Assembly: GCF_946885955.1 (NCBI RefSeq)
Contig: NZ_CAMPHI010000002.1
Location: forward strand, 1 to 64,000
Reading direction: 5' to 3'
Length of the DNA: 64,000 bases
From: an uncultured Pseudomonas sp.
Lineage (GTDB): Bacteria; Pseudomonadota; Gammaproteobacteria; Pseudomonadales; Pseudomonadaceae
Shown: positions 37,201 to 50,855 of the stretch, piece by piece
Position numbering within the stretch: the first letter of the stretch is position 1
Layout of the letters: every line of letters starts with the position of its first letter
Position numbers and translations under genes: made by a program
The notes under the pieces: generated by a model
The model's database searches: none
Told to the model about the DNA's origin: nothing
Seen by the model: only the letters and a program-made list of their open reading frames with translations

Positions 37201-37297
37201 CTACACAGTAGCGACAAGCGGCATAGGACAAGGACCAATCCGGCACATCAAGCTCTTGCTTGGCTTTTGCTCCTGCTTGCCGCTTATGGCTTTTAGC

Positions 37298-38659
37298 TCA
37301 TGGCTGCTTTTTAGGGCGCTTCCAGCCTTCGATGTTGCGCTGCTTGGCGCGACCCACGGCCAGGGTATCGGCCGGCACATCGCTGGTCACCACCGAACCT
37401 GCCCCGGTGGTGGCGCGGTCGCCCAGGGTCACGGGCGCGACCAGGGCGCTGTTGGAACCGATAAATACATCCTCGCCCATCACCGTCTTGAACTTGTTGG
37501 CGCCATCGTAATTGCAGGTGATGGTGCCGGCGCCGATATTGCTGCGCGCGCCTATTTCAGCATCGCCCAGATAGCTCAGGTGGCCGGCCTTGGCGCCCTC
37601 GCCCATGACCGCATTCTTCAGCTCGACGAAGTTACCGACATGCGCCTTGGCGCCTAGCACGCTGCCTGGGCGCAGACGGGCAAACGGGCCACAGTCGCTG
37701 CCCTCGCCCATTTCGGCGCCCTCGAGGTGGCTGTTGGCTTTGACGATCGCGCCTTTACGCAAGGTGCTGTTCTTGATCACGCAGTTCGCGCCGATCTGTA
37801 CGCCGTCTTCGATGACCACGCGGCCTTCGAGGATCACATTGATATCGATCAGCACGTCGCGGCCCACGGTCACTTCACCACGCAGGTCGAAACGCGCCGG
37901 GTCGATCAGGGTCACGCCTTGCACCATCAAGCGGCGCGCGGCGCGGTACTGGTAATGACGCTCCAGTTGCGCGAGCTGGATACGGTCATTGGCCCCCAGC
38001 ACTTCCATTTCGTCGGCCGCCTGCTCGGTGGCCACCACCAGACCATCGGCCACCGCCATGGCGATCACGTCGGTCAGGTAGTACTCGCCCTGGGCGTTGC
38101 TATTGGACAGCCGCCCCAGCCAATCCCCCAGGCGCTGGCCCGGTACGGCGAGAATGCCGGTGTTGCCTTCGCGGATTTGCCGTTGCTCGGGCGTGGCGTC
38201 CTTGTGTTCGACGATGGCATTGACCACAGCGTTGGCGTCACGAACGATGCGGCCGTAGCCGGTGGGGTCGTTCAGGTCGACCGTCAACAGCCCCAGTTGC
38301 CGATCACTGACCCGCTGCAGCAGGCGCTGCAGGGTGTCCACTTCGATCAGCGGCACATCGCCGTAAAGAATCAGCACGCGCTCGGCGGTCAGTGCCGGTA
38401 GTGCCTGGGCCACGGCATGGCCGGTTCCCAATTGTTCGGTTTGCAGAACGAAGTTCAGGTCGTCGGCCGCCAGTTGCTCGCGTACCAACTCCGCGCCGTG
38501 ACCGATCACCACATGAATGCCTTGGGGCCGCAGCTGGCGGGCCGTGTCGATGACATGGCCGAGCATGGATTTGCCGGCAACCGGGTGCAGAACTTTCGGC
38601 AGCGCCGAACGCATACGAGTGCCTTGGCCGGCGGCGAGAATCACGATATCGAGGGACAT
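37298..38659 (-). CDS. glmU: Bifunctional GlcNAc-1-P uridylyltransferase / GlcN-1-P acetyltransferase
   Basis: A 453-residue GlmU. The N-terminal nucleotidyltransferase has [19 protein letters not shown] at residues 8-26; the C-terminal left-handed beta-helix shows hexapeptide repeats and the segment [22 protein letters not shown] that forms the acetyltransferase site. It makes UDP-GlcNAc. The ATG at 38659 starts the family sequence [11 protein letters not shown]; a longer frame upstream was rejected. It follows the ATP synthase genes but is separated from them by a strong hairpin terminator. Confidence 0.97.
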   Translation of the reverse strand: MSLDIVILAAGQGTRMRSALPKVLHPVAGKSMLGHVIDTARQLRPQGIHVVIGHGAELVREQLAADDLNFVLQTEQLGTGHAVAQALPALTAERVLILYGDVPLIEVDTLQRLLQRVSDRQLGLLTVDLNDPTGYGRIVRDANAVVNAIVEHKDATPEQRQIREGNTGILAVPGQRLGDWLGRLSNSNAQGEYYLTDVIAMAVADGLVVATEQAADEMEVLGANDRIQLAQLERHYQYRAARRLMVQGVTLIDPARFDLRGEVTVGRDVLIDINVILEGRVVIEDGVQIGANCVIKNSTLRKGAIVKANSHLEGAEMGEGSDCGPFARLRPGSVLGAKAHVGNFVELKNAVMGEGAKAGHLSYLGDAEIGARSNIGAGTITCNYDGANKFKTVMGEDVFIGSNSALVAPVTLGDRATTGAGSVVTSDVPADTLAVGRAKQRNIEGWKRPKKQP

Positions 38660-38746
38660 AGGGGCAGATCCTAAACAGTCGTCTGCTGCTGAGCACGCGG
38701 TTAGGCGCGACACAGCCAAGAGCAGAGATGAAATTGCAGGCAAAGA

Positions 38747-38772
38747 AAAAGGGTAGCCAAGGCTACCCTTTT
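38747..38772 (-). terminator. Rho-independent terminator of the atp operon
   Basis: AAAAGGGTAGCC and GGCTACCCTTTT form a 12-bp perfect stem around two bases, flanked by A and T tracts. It lies after atpC and before glmU, so it ends the ATP synthase transcript. Confidence 0.88.
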
Positions 38773-38798
38773 ACTTACATACAATGAAGCCGGTGGGC

Positions 38799-39224
38799 TT
38801 AACCGCCGAACTTCTTGCGCAGCTGCTGAACGGTGCGCAGCTGAGCTGCGACTTCGGCCAGGTGAGCGGCTGCGGAACCGTAATCGAACTCCGCGCCCTT
38901 CTCGTTCAAGGCCTTCTCGGCAGCCCTGAGGGCTTCCTGAGCAGCAGCTTCGTCGATATCGGCAGCACGCTGCACGGTATCGGCGAGGACTTTCACCACA
39001 CTCGGCTGAACTTCCAGGAAGCCACCGGAGATGTAGAACACCTCGGTTTCGCCCCCCTGTTTGACCAGACGAATCGGACCCGGTTTGAGGTCGGTGATCA
39101 GCGGCGCGTGGCCCGGAGCGATACCCATATCACCCAGGTTGCCGTGCGCAATCACCATCTCGACCAGACCGGAGAAGATCTCGCCTTCTGCGCTGACGAT
39201 GTCGCAATGGACTGTCATAGCCAT
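38799..39224 (-). CDS. atpC: ATP synthase epsilon subunit
   Basis: A 141-residue F1 epsilon subunit: [19 protein letters not shown], then [21 protein letters not shown] and [20 protein letters not shown], with two C-terminal helices. It regulates the rotary motor between F1 and the c-ring. The ATG at 39224 (MAMTVHC) matches Pseudomonas AtpC better than an upstream start; the ATG six bases later is also possible. Last gene of the operon. Confidence 0.95.
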   Translation of the reverse strand: MAMTVHCDIVSAEGEIFSGLVEMVIAHGNLGDMGIAPGHAPLITDLKPGPIRLVKQGGETEVFYISGGFLEVQPSVVKVLADTVQRAADIDEAAAQEALRAAEKALNEKGAEFDYGSAAAHLAEVAAQLRTVQQLRKKFGG

Positions 39225-39307
39225 GTCTAACCTCACGTATCGATCCGCTCGAACGCTATTGTGCGCTCAAACAGACCGTAAGCGCCCGTTGCCGGGCGCA
39301 CGGGTGA

Positions 39308-40705
<1,398 letters not shown>

Positions 40706-40732
40706 TCAACCGTTCTAACAGTTGAACCGTTC

Positions 40733-41593
40733 TTAAACCGCGGCAGCGCCGCCGACGATTTCCGAAATTTCCTGGGTGATCGCTGCCTGACGCGCCTTGT
40801 TGTAAACCAACTGAAGGTCTTTGATCAGATCGCCAGCGTTGTCGGTGGCGTTCTTCATCGCGATCATCCGCGCCGCTTGTTCAGCCGCGTTGTTCTCGAC
40901 CACCGCCTGGTATACCTGCGACTCCACGTAACGCACCATCAAGCCGTCCAGCAGCTCCTTGGCGTCGGGTTCGTAGAGGTAGTCCCAGTGATGCTTGAGT
41001 TCCTGATCCGGATCGGCCACCAGCGGAATCAACTGCTCCACCGTCGGCTGTTGCGTCATGGTATTGATGAACTTGTTCGAGACCACGGACAGACGATCGA
41101 TGCGACCATCAAGGTGAGCATCAAGCATGACCTTGACGCTACCGATCAGATCGTTGATCGACGGTTCTTCGCCCAGGTGGCTGATCGCAGCAACGATATT
41201 GCCACCAAAGTTGCGGAAGAATGCCGCACCCTTGCTGCCAACCACGCAGAGATCGATCTCCACGCCTTGCTCGCGATTTTTCGCCATGTCCTTGATCAGA
41301 GCCTTGAACAGGTTGGTGTTCAGACCACCGCACAGACCACGGTCGCTGCTCACCACGACATAACCGACGCGCTTGACTTCGCGCTCGATCATGAATGGGT
41401 GGCGGTATTCCGGGTTGGCGTTGGCCAGATGACCGATAACCTGGCGGATACGCTCCGCGTAGGGACGGCTAGCAGCCATGCGCTGTTGTGCTTTGCGCAT
41501 TTTGCTGACCGCCACCTTCTCCATGGCGCTGGTGATCTTCTGCGTGCTTTTGATGCTCGCAATCTTGCTGCGAATCTCTTTTGCGCCTGCCAT
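40733..41593 (-). CDS. atpG: ATP synthase gamma subunit
   Basis: A 286-residue gamma subunit. The N-terminal helix [27 protein letters not shown] and the C-terminal helix [20 protein letters not shown] form the coiled-coil rotor shaft; [16 protein letters not shown] is the family signature. It is the central stalk of F1. Standard position between atpA and atpD. Confidence 0.98.
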   Translation of the reverse strand: MAGAKEIRSKIASIKSTQKITSAMEKVAVSKMRKAQQRMAASRPYAERIRQVIGHLANANPEYRHPFMIEREVKRVGYVVVSSDRGLCGGLNTNLFKALIKDMAKNREQGVEIDLCVVGSKGAAFFRNFGGNIVAAISHLGEEPSINDLIGSVKVMLDAHLDGRIDRLSVVSNKFINTMTQQPTVEQLIPLVADPDQELKHHWDYLYEPDAKELLDGLMVRYVESQVYQAVVENNAAEQAARMIAMKNATDNAGDLIKDLQLVYNKARQAAITQEISEIVGGAAAV

Positions 41594-41643
41594 TTGACAC
41601 CTATCGGGTTAGCAAGCGGGGACCTCACGGTCCCCACTGCGGC

Positions 41644-43188
41644 TTACCAGGTTTGGGTGGCCTTGAACTTCTCGATACCGGCCTTCAGGCCTGCGTCGAT
41701 TTCGTCATTAAAGTCACCCTTCTCGTTGATCTTCGCCAGCAGTGCGGCGTGATCCCGGTTGAAGTAAGCGATCAGGGCTTGTTCGAACGCGCCGACTTTG
41801 GCGACTTCGATGTCCTGCAGGAAACCACGCTCAGCGGCATACAGCGACAGCGACATGTCGGCGATCGACATAGGCGCGTATTGCTTCTGCTTCATCAGCT
41901 CGGTAACGCGCTGACCATGCTCAAGCTGCTTGCGGGTGGCTTCGTCCAGGTCAGAGGCGAACTGGGCGAATGCCGCCAGTTCACGGTACTGAGCCAGAGC
42001 GGTACGGATACCACCGGAAAGCTTCTTGATGATCTTGGTCTGTGCGGCACCACCGACGCGGGATACCGAAATACCGGCGTTGACCGCCGGACGGATGCCC
42101 GAGTTGAACATGGCCGATTCCAGGAAGATCTGACCGTCAGTGATCGAGATCACGTTGGTCGGAACGAACGCGGAAACGTCGCCAGCCTGGGTTTCGATGA
42201 TCGGCAGGGCAGTCAGGGAACCGGTTTTGCCGGTTACCGCGCCATTGGTGAACTTCTCGACATACTCTTCGGAAACGCGCGATGCACGCTCCAGCAGACG
42301 GCTGTGGAGATAGAACACGTCGCCCGGGTAGGCTTCACGGCCTGGCGGACGGCGCAGCAGCAGGGAAATCTGACGATAAGCCACGGCTTGCTTGGACAGA
42401 TCGTCATAAACGATCAGCGCGTCTTCGCCGCGGTCACGGAAGTATTCGCCCATGGTGCAACCGGCGTACGGTGCAATGAACTGCAATGCGGCGGATTCGG
42501 AAGCGGAAGCGGCCACCACGATGGTGTTGGCCAGCGCGCCGTTCTCTTCCAGCTTGCGCACCACGTTGGCGATGGTCGACTGCTTCTGACCGATCGCGAC
42601 GTAGACGCACTTAATGCCGCTGTTTTTCTGGTTGATGATGGCGTCGATGGCCAGAGCGGTTTTACCGATCTGACGGTCACCGATGATCAGCTCGCGCTGG
42701 CCACGGCCAACCGGGATCATGGCATCGACCGACTTGTAACCGGTTTGCACCGGCTGGTCGACCGACTTACGCCAGATCACGCCCGGCGCCACTTTCTCGA
42801 CAGCGTCGCTGGCTTGAGCATTGATCGGGCCTTTGCCGTCGATCGGGTTACCCAGGGCATCGACGACGCGACCGAGCAGTTCCGGACCAACCGGAACTTC
42901 CAGGATGCGGCCGGTGCACTTGGCGCTCATGCCTTCTGCAAGGCTGGTGTAAGCACCCAGGATTACGGCACCTACGGAGTCTTGCTCCAGGTTCAGGGCC
43001 ATACCGTAGACGCCGCCCGGGAACTCGATCATTTCGCCGTACATGACGTCGGCGAGACCGTGAATACGCACGATACCGTCGGAAACGCTGACGATGGTGC
43101 CTTCGTTACGGGCTTGAGAGGCGACATCGAGTTTCTCGATACGCCCCTTGATGATTTCACTAATTTCGGAAGGATTGAGTTGCTGCAT
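41644..43188 (-). CDS. atpA: ATP synthase alpha subunit
   Basis: A 514-residue alpha subunit. It begins [19 protein letters not shown] and has the P-loop [11 protein letters not shown] near residue 170, and [15 protein letters not shown] segments. It forms the non-catalytic nucleotide sites of F1. Its length and the ends fit the family. Confidence 0.98.
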   Translation of the reverse strand: MQQLNPSEISEIIKGRIEKLDVASQARNEGTIVSVSDGIVRIHGLADVMYGEMIEFPGGVYGMALNLEQDSVGAVILGAYTSLAEGMSAKCTGRILEVPVGPELLGRVVDALGNPIDGKGPINAQASDAVEKVAPGVIWRKSVDQPVQTGYKSVDAMIPVGRGQRELIIGDRQIGKTALAIDAIINQKNSGIKCVYVAIGQKQSTIANVVRKLEENGALANTIVVAASASESAALQFIAPYAGCTMGEYFRDRGEDALIVYDDLSKQAVAYRQISLLLRRPPGREAYPGDVFYLHSRLLERASRVSEEYVEKFTNGAVTGKTGSLTALPIIETQAGDVSAFVPTNVISITDGQIFLESAMFNSGIRPAVNAGISVSRVGGAAQTKIIKKLSGGIRTALAQYRELAAFAQFASDLDEATRKQLEHGQRVTELMKQKQYAPMSIADMSLSLYAAERGFLQDIEVAKVGAFEQALIAYFNRDHAALLAKINEKGDFNDEIDAGLKAGIEKFKATQTW

Positions 43189-43209
43189 AGCTCTGCTGCC
43201 CCTTCAAAC

Positions 43210-43746
43210 TCAAGATTTCAATGCTTCGGCCAGCTTCGCGATTTTGCCGCGAACTGAGCCATCGATAACCAGGTCGCCGGCGCGGATCACGACACCACCG
43301 ATCAGGGTGGCATCCTCCGCGGCGTGCAGACGCACTTCTCGGCCGAGCCGTGCACTGAGAACCTTGGCGAGTTTGTCTTGCTGTTCATCGCTCAATGCGA
43401 AGGCACTGGTGACATCTACGTCGACCGACTTTTCCTGCTCGGCTTTGTACAGCTCGAACAGTTCTACGATTTCCGGCAACAGGGCCAGACGATCGTTCTC
43501 GGCGACGACGTGGATGAAATTGCGTACCTGGGCGTCGAACTTGTCACCACACACCTCGACAAAGGTGGTGGCCTTTTCTGTACTCGTCAGACGCGGAGCC
43601 TTGAGCATGCGCTGCATAGTGTCGTCCTGCGACACCGCAGCAGCCAGGCCGAGCATGGCTGACCAATTGGCCAGTTGCTGGTGGGCCTGGGCATACTCGA
43701 AGGCAGCCTTGGCGTAAGGTCGGGCCAGCGTGGTCAATTCTGCCAT
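43210..43746 (-). CDS. atpH: ATP synthase delta subunit
   Basis: A 178-residue delta subunit: [19 protein letters not shown] at the N-terminus, a helical N-terminal domain, and the C-terminal [20 protein letters not shown] signature. It joins F1 to the peripheral stalk. Encoded 14 bases downstream of atpF. Confidence 0.96.
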   Translation of the reverse strand: MAELTTLARPYAKAAFEYAQAHQQLANWSAMLGLAAAVSQDDTMQRMLKAPRLTSTEKATTFVEVCGDKFDAQVRNFIHVVAENDRLALLPEIVELFELYKAEQEKSVDVDVTSAFALSDEQQDKLAKVLSARLGREVRLHAAEDATLIGGVVIRAGDLVIDGSVRGKIAKLAEALKS

Positions 43747-43760
43747 GATCGCGCCCTCGC

Positions 43761-44231
43761 TTAGATTTCGGCGGCCAGTTTGGAAACCAGCTCCGCATGC
43801 GCGTTTTGGTCGATGGATGCGCCCAGGATCTTCTCGGCACCACTGACGGCCAGGCTACCCAATTGGGCGCGCAGCGCGTCTTTGACGCTGTTGATTTCCT
43901 GTTCGATCTCGGCCTGAGCCTGAGCCTTCACGCGGTCAGCTTCGACACGGGCCTGTTCACGGGCTTCGTCGACGATCTGAGTGCCACGCTTCTTGGCTTG
44001 CTCGATGATTTCAGCCGCCTGGCCTTTCGCTTCGCGCAGTTGCTGACCCGCTTTCTCTTGGGCCAACTCCAGGTCACGAGCCGCACGGCTGGCAGCGTCC
44101 AATCCATCTGCAATCTTCTTCTGACGCTCCTGCAGAGCCGTAATGACCGGAGGCCATACGTACTTCATGCAGAACACCACGAAGATGAAGAAAGCAACGG
44201 ATTGGCCAATCAAGGTTGCATTAATGTTCAC
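43761..44231 (-). CDS. atpF: ATP synthase subunit b
   Basis: A 156-residue b subunit with one N-terminal membrane helix ([20 protein letters not shown]) and then a long charged coiled coil ([19 protein letters not shown] onward). It forms the peripheral stalk as a dimer. Its length is typical. Confidence 0.97.
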   Translation of the reverse strand: MNINATLIGQSVAFFIFVVFCMKYVWPPVITALQERQKKIADGLDAASRAARDLELAQEKAGQQLREAKGQAAEIIEQAKKRGTQIVDEAREQARVEADRVKAQAQAEIEQEINSVKDALRAQLGSLAVSGAEKILGASIDQNAHAELVSKLAAEI

Positions 44232-44283
44232 GCCAATACCTCGCTCGTTCGTTGTCCGTTCATAACCTCAAAAAAATCGAGGA

Positions 44284-44553
<270 letters not shown>

Positions 44554-44652
44554 TTACGTCGTATTGGTTTAAGGTTTCTAAGGGTAAAGCGGTAAAGCAA
44601 AACCGGTACTTCTGTGCCCTTGCGGGCGTCCACTTCGAGCGCCGTAGCGCTC

Positions 44653-45946
<1,294 letters not shown>

Positions 45947-46106
45947 CTTCAATTTCCCACGCTCGGGCCCATGTCTCGTCGATAGTCAGAACGGAGACTT
46001 GGCATACTTTGTGCCCGATGAAATGCGCGCAGAGTATAGGGGGCGTTCTGCACCCATTCAACTGCCGGGTAGTTATTTCCGACTGCTCACTACATAAGCA
46101 GTTGTT

Positions 46107-46979
46107 TCAACGAATGTGCGCCAGAACCCCTTGCAACTCATCGAGCGAGCTGTAGCGGATCACCAGCTGTCCCTTACCCTTTTGCCCGTGCTTGATTTGC
46201 ACCGGCGAGCCCAGGCGCTCGGCCAGGCGCTGTTCCAAACGGCTGATATCCGGGTCGGCTTTGACCGCGGTTTCGACCTTGGGTTTGCCGTTCAGCCACT
46301 GCCGAACCAGTGCCTCAGTTTGGCGCACGGTCAGCCCTCGTGCGACAACATGTCGCGCCCCTTCAACCTGCTGTTCGGCCGGTAAACCCAACAAGGCACG
46401 GGCATGACCCATTTCCAGATCGCCATGGGAAAGCAGGGTTTTGATCTCTTCCGGCAGCGCGATAAGGCGTAACAGGTTGCTGATGGTCACCCGCGATTTG
46501 CCAACGGCATCGGCGACTTGCTGTTGGGTCAGCTGGAATTCCTGCTGCAGGCGCTGCAGCGCCATCGCTTCCTCGATCGGATTGAGGTCTTCACGCTGGA
46601 TGTTTTCGATCAGCGCCATGGCGATTGCCGCCTCGTCGGGCAGATCGCGCACCATCGCCGGGATCTTATCCAGACCGGCTTGCTGGGAAGCCCGCCAGCG
46701 TCGCTCGCCAGCGACGATCTCGAAACGTCCGTCGCCAAGCGGACGCACCACGATGGGCTGCATCACCCCATGGGATTTGATCGACTGGGCCAGTTCTTCC
46801 AGGGCAGTGGGGTCCATATCCCGGCGCGGCTGATATTTGCCACGCTGAACCAGATCCAGCGGCAGGTGTTGCAGCTCGCGGCTATCGGCCTCGGCAGCTT
46901 CCTGTTGCAACGCGGCGACCGTGGTTCCGCCCAGCAGCGCGTCCAAGCCTCGTCCCAGCCCTCGTTTCTTGGCGGCCAT
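46107..46979 (-). CDS. parB: Chromosome partitioning protein ParB
   Basis: A 290-residue ParB. It starts AAKKRGLGRGLDALLGG, has the CTP-binding motif region with GERRWRASQQAGL, the helix-turn-helix GKSRVTISNLLRLIALP and a C-terminal dimer domain. ParB binds parS sites near the origin and spreads as a CTP-loaded clamp. Two parS sites lie in recF about 13 kb away in this window. It follows parA by 12 bases. Confidence 0.97.
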   Translation of the reverse strand: MAAKKRGLGRGLDALLGGTTVAALQQEAAEADSRELQHLPLDLVQRGKYQPRRDMDPTALEELAQSIKSHGVMQPIVVRPLGDGRFEIVAGERRWRASQQAGLDKIPAMVRDLPDEAAIAMALIENIQREDLNPIEEAMALQRLQQEFQLTQQQVADAVGKSRVTISNLLRLIALPEEIKTLLSHGDLEMGHARALLGLPAEQQVEGARHVVARGLTVRQTEALVRQWLNGKPKVETAVKADPDISRLEQRLAERLGSPVQIKHGQKGKGQLVIRYSSLDELQGVLAHIR

Positions 46980-46991
46980 GCGAAAAATTCC

Positions 46992-47780
46992 TTATGCGGT
47001 TGCTGTGTGGGCGCCAGCACGCTGACGACGAACCAGTTCGCCAGCCAGGGCCAGGTAGGCAATGGCGCCACGGGATTGCTTGTCGTATACCAGCGCCGGC
47101 ATGCCGAAGCTGGGCGCCTCGGCCAAACGCACATTGCGTGGGATTACGGTTTGGTAAAGCGTATCGGGAAAGTGCTGCTTGAGCTGCGCCGAAACATCAT
47201 TGGTCAAGCTGATGCGCGGGTCGTACATAGTCCGCAGCAAGCCTTCGATTTTCAGGCTCGGGTTGAGCATCTGGGCGATGCGCTGGATGCTGTTGACCAA
47301 ATCGCTCAAGCCCTCGAGGGCGTAATACTCGCACTGCATGGGGATGATCACCCCATCGGCGGCGACCAGGGCGTTGATCGTCAGCATCGACAGCGCCGGC
47401 GGGCAGTCGATCAGAATGTAATCGTAGTTTTCGCGGATCGGCGCCAAGGCATAACGCAGGCGGCTTTCCTTCATTTTCATTTCCAGCAGGGCGACTTCCG
47501 CGGCGGTCAGATCGCGGTTAGCCGGCAGCAGCTGGTAGCCACCGTGTTCGGAAAACTGCATGGCTTCGACCAGGTCGCATTCGCCGATCAGCACGTCGTA
47601 GATCGAGTGCTCGAGGCCGTGCTTGTCGACACCGCTGCCCATGGTCGCGTTGCCCTGGGGGTCGAGGTCGATCAACAACACCCGACGCTTGGTCGCCACC
47701 AGGGACGCAGCCAGATTGATGCAGGTGGTGGTCTTGCCCACGCCGCCTTTCTGGTTAGCGATTGCGAATACTTTAGCCAT
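46992..47780 (-). CDS. parA: Chromosome partitioning ATPase ParA (Soj)
   Basis: A 262-residue ParA with the deviant Walker A AIANQKGGVGKTTTCINLA at residues 6-24 and DYILIDCPPALSMLT (Walker B). It forms the DNA-bound gradient that moves ParB-parS complexes. It lies between rsmG and parB in the usual Pseudomonas order. Confidence 0.97.
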   Translation of the reverse strand: MAKVFAIANQKGGVGKTTTCINLAASLVATKRRVLLIDLDPQGNATMGSGVDKHGLEHSIYDVLIGECDLVEAMQFSEHGGYQLLPANRDLTAAEVALLEMKMKESRLRYALAPIRENYDYILIDCPPALSMLTINALVAADGVIIPMQCEYYALEGLSDLVNSIQRIAQMLNPSLKIEGLLRTMYDPRISLTNDVSAQLKQHFPDTLYQTVIPRNVRLAEAPSFGMPALVYDKQSRGAIAYLALAGELVRRQRAGAHTATA

Positions 47781-47792
47781 GCTGCGTTCCCC

Positions 47793-48437
47793 CTAGACCG
47801 AGCGACGCAGTATCAGCAGATGGCGCTGACCTTGGCAACCGGGAACCTTGAGCATATGGGTGGCGGTGAGACGAAAGTCCGCGGGCAGAGCCTGCAGTTC
47901 GTCGTCCGGGTGCACGCCTTTCATCGCCAACCACTGGGTTTGTTCGTCGCCGAGGTGGCGCGTCCAATTGCTGAAGTCTTCCAGAGAGCTGAATGCACGC
48001 GAGATGATTCCGCCGAATGGCTGCTCCGGCGTAAAGGCTTCGACCCGGCTGTGGATAACCTGCAGGTTGGCGAGTTTCAGCTCCAGTTTCACCTGGGTCA
48101 GAAAACGGGTTTTCTTGCCGTTGGAGTCGAGCAGGGTGAATTGCCGTTCGGGAAACAGAATCGCCAGGGGAATTCCCGGCATGCCGCCGCCGCTGCCGAC
48201 ATCCAGCCAGTTATCCCCAGCCTCGACGACAAACGGCACCACACTCAGGCTATCGAGCAAATGGCGCGAGACCATTTCGTCCGGGTCGCGCACCGCGGTG
48301 AGGTTGTAGGCCTTGTTCCACTTGATCAGCAGCGCCAGGTAGGCGAGCAACTGCTCCTGCTGTTGCGGTGAAACCTCGACACCCAATTCCTGGGCGCCCC
48401 GGGCCAACTCTTCGGCGTGCCGCGTGCTAACCGACAT
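47793..48437 (-). CDS. rsmG: 16S rRNA G527 N7-methyltransferase RsmG
   Basis: A 214-residue SAM methyltransferase (GidB): [22 protein letters not shown] and the SAM site [20 protein letters not shown]. It methylates 16S rRNA at G527. It overlaps the mnmG stop by one base and lies 12 bases before parA. Confidence 0.96.
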   Translation of the reverse strand: MSVSTRHAEELARGAQELGVEVSPQQQEQLLAYLALLIKWNKAYNLTAVRDPDEMVSRHLLDSLSVVPFVVEAGDNWLDVGSGGGMPGIPLAILFPERQFTLLDSNGKKTRFLTQVKLELKLANLQVIHSRVEAFTPEQPFGGIISRAFSSLEDFSNWTRHLGDEQTQWLAMKGVHPDDELQALPADFRLTATHMLKVPGCQGQRHLLILRRSV

Positions 48438-50332
48438 CAGGCGCTGTGCTCCAACTGCTGGCCGGCAGAACGTTTTTTCAGGTGGATCAGCAGCAGGGAA
48501 ATCGCCGCCGGAGTGACGCCGGGAATCCGCGAGGCCTGGCCCAGGGTTTCCGGACGGCTGTTGCCGAGCTTGTGCTGGATTTCCTTGGACAGACCGGAAA
48601 TCGCCGCGTAATCGATATCGATCGGCAGTTTGGTGTTTTCACTGGCGCGCAGGCGGGCGATTTCATCCTGCTGGCGGTCGATATAGCCGGCGTATTTGGT
48701 CTTGATCTCGACCTGCTCGGCGACTTGCGGATCTTCGGCGCCACCACCGCTGATGGCCACCAGGCCGGCGTAGTCGATCTCCGGGCGCGAGAGCAGGTTG
48801 AGCAGATTGTATTCGTGGGTCAACGGCGTGCCGAAGCGTTCAGCGATCGCATCGCCCTGGGCGGTGCCGGGGCGCACCCAAGTGCTTTTCAAACGCTGTT
48901 CTTCCACAGCGATGGCTTCGCGTTTGGTTTCGAACGCGGCCCAGCGCACGTCATCGACCAAACCCAACTCGCGGCCTTTTTCGGTCAGACGCAGGTCGGC
49001 GTTGTCTTCACGCAGGATCAAGCGGTACTCGGCCCGCGAGGTGAACATGCGGTAGGGCTCCTGGGTGCCCAGGGTGATCAGGTCGTCGACCAATACGCCG
49101 ATGTAAGCCTCGTCGCGGCGTGGGCACCAACTGTCCTTGCCCAGGGCGCGGAGCGCGGCGTTGCAGCCGGCGAGCAGGCCCTGGGCGCCGGCTTCTTCGT
49201 AGCCAGTGGTGCCATTGATCTGCCCGGCGAAGAACAGGCCGGCGATGACCTTGGTTTCCAGGCTGTACTTGAGGTCGCGCGGGTCGAAGTAGTCGTATTC
49301 GATGGCATAACCGGGACGCACGATATGCGCGTTTTCCATACCGCGGATACTGCGCACCAATTGCAACTGCACATCGAAGGGCAGCGAGGTGGAGATGCCG
49401 TTGGGATACAGCTCGTGGGTGTTCAGCCCTTCGGGCTCGATAAACACCTGGTGGCTGTCCTTGTCGGCGAAGCGGTGGATCTTGTCTTCGATCGAAGGGC
49501 AATAACGCGGCCCAACACCTTCGATAACCCCCGAATACATCGGCGAACGGTCGAGGTTGGCGGCGATGATCTCGTGGGTGCGTGCGTTGGTGTGAGTAAT
49601 CCAGCAACTGATCTGCCGCGGCTGCTGTTCGGCACGACCGAGAAAGGACATCAGCGGCGTCGGCGTATCGCCGGGCTGTTCGGTCATCACTGAGAAATCC
49701 ACCGAACGACCGTCGATGCGCGGCGGGGTGCCGGTCTTCAAGCGGCCTACACGCAGCGGCAATTCACGCAGGCGATGCGCCAAGGCGATCGAGGGTGGAT
49801 CACCGGCGCGGCCACCGGAGTAATTCTGCATACCGATGTGGATAAGTCCGCCGAGGAAGGTTCCGGTGGTCAACACCACCGAATCAGCGAGGAAACGCAA
49901 GCCCATCTGGGTAACAACGCCTTTGACTTCGTCGTTTTCAACGATCAGATCATCGGCGGCTTGCTGAAATATCCACAGGTTGGCCTGGTTCTCCAGCGTT
50001 TCGCGTATCGCCGCCTTGTACAGCACGCGATCTGCCTGGGCGCGGGTGGCGCGCACCGCAGGGCCTTTGCGGCTGTTCAGGATACGGAACTGGATGCCGC
50101 CCTTGTCGGTGGCTTCTGCCATGGCGCCGCCCAGGGCGTCGATTTCCTTGACCAGATGGCTCTTGCCGATCCCGCCGATCGCCGGGTTGCAGCTCATCTG
50201 TCCCAGTGTTTCCACGTTATGAGTCAGCAGCAGGGTTTTCACGCCCATACGTGCAGCCGCCAACGCGGCTTCGGTGCCGGCATGGCCGCCGCCGATAACG
50301 ATCACTTGAAAACGGGAAGGGAAATCCACCAC
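48437..50332 (-). CDS. mnmG: tRNA U34 carboxymethylaminomethyl modification enzyme MnmG
   Basis: A 631-residue FAD protein (GidA). The FAD motif [19 protein letters not shown] is at residues 12-30. [17 protein letters not shown] and [15 protein letters not shown] segments follow, with the C-terminal [20 protein letters not shown] region. With MnmE it modifies wobble U34 of several tRNAs. It ends overlapping rsmG. A DnaA-box cluster lies just upstream. Confidence 0.98.
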   Translation of the reverse strand: MVDFPSRFQVIVIGGGHAGTEAALAAARMGVKTLLLTHNVETLGQMSCNPAIGGIGKSHLVKEIDALGGAMAEATDKGGIQFRILNSRKGPAVRATRAQADRVLYKAAIRETLENQANLWIFQQAADDLIVENDEVKGVVTQMGLRFLADSVVLTTGTFLGGLIHIGMQNYSGGRAGDPPSIALAHRLRELPLRVGRLKTGTPPRIDGRSVDFSVMTEQPGDTPTPLMSFLGRAEQQPRQISCWITHTNARTHEIIAANLDRSPMYSGVIEGVGPRYCPSIEDKIHRFADKDSHQVFIEPEGLNTHELYPNGISTSLPFDVQLQLVRSIRGMENAHIVRPGYAIEYDYFDPRDLKYSLETKVIAGLFFAGQINGTTGYEEAGAQGLLAGCNAALRALGKDSWCPRRDEAYIGVLVDDLITLGTQEPYRMFTSRAEYRLILREDNADLRLTEKGRELGLVDDVRWAAFETKREAIAVEEQRLKSTWVRPGTAQGDAIAERFGTPLTHEYNLLNLLSRPEIDYAGLVAISGGGAEDPQVAEQVEIKTKYAGYIDRQQDEIARLRASENTKLPIDIDYAAISGLSKEIQHKLGNSRPETLGQASRIPGVTPAAISLLLIHLKKRSAGQQLEHSA

Positions 50333-50855
50333 GCACCTCGTGCCTGTTGAGAATTTGGATGGCTTTTGGCTTTGAAAAGCTGGAAAGCCGGCAAGTATAG
50401 GGATTTAGCCGGTGTGAAAGAAGCCTTTTGCACAAAAAATAGCCAACTGGCTTTGCGGCTGACGAAGAGGGTTGGTTAATAAAGAATAAAAAGAATGAAT
50501 TTATATAAAGCCTTGTTTTTATGTTTATTACTTATGCACGGCTTTTCTGTGGATAGATGGCTGTAGCCTTAGGCGTACGGAGGCTGTAGAGGTTCAAAAG
50601 GTTGTGTTGATCCTGACGCCTGCCTGTTCAGTTGCCGTACGCAACCTGTGGATGAAATCGTTGGTTATCCACAAGGGTGGTTATCCTCGGTTTTATCACC
50701 GGGTTATGGGCAGGGCTTAGGGTCGGTTTTCCACAGCCTTTAAGATGACCAGGACGTACCGAGTGAGGGGCATAAAGGGGAAAAAATTGCGGACGCGAAC
50801 TCTCGCCCCAGGCATCACTGCCTGGAGGGGCTAAGTAGGGGATGTTATGCGGGGG
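50333..50855. other. Non-coding origin-like region upstream of mnmG
   Basis: This 523-base gap contains no recognised gene. It has an AT-rich stretch (about 50477-50535) and several DnaA-box-like sequences: a perfect TTATCCACA at 50665-50673, TTTTCCACA at 50727-50735, and inverted CTATCCACA (50549-50557) and TCATCCACA (50647-50655). The layout looks like an accessory origin or a DnaA-binding region. Pseudomonas chromosomes are known to have origin-like sequences in this neighbourhood. Confidence 0.65.

Noticed and set aside
38660..38743. N-terminal extension of GlmU
   Set aside because: The 28 extra codons have no family similarity; the ATG at 38659 gives the canonical start.
41581..43257. 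558-codon forward frame opposite atpA
   Set aside because: Antisense shadow of atpA.
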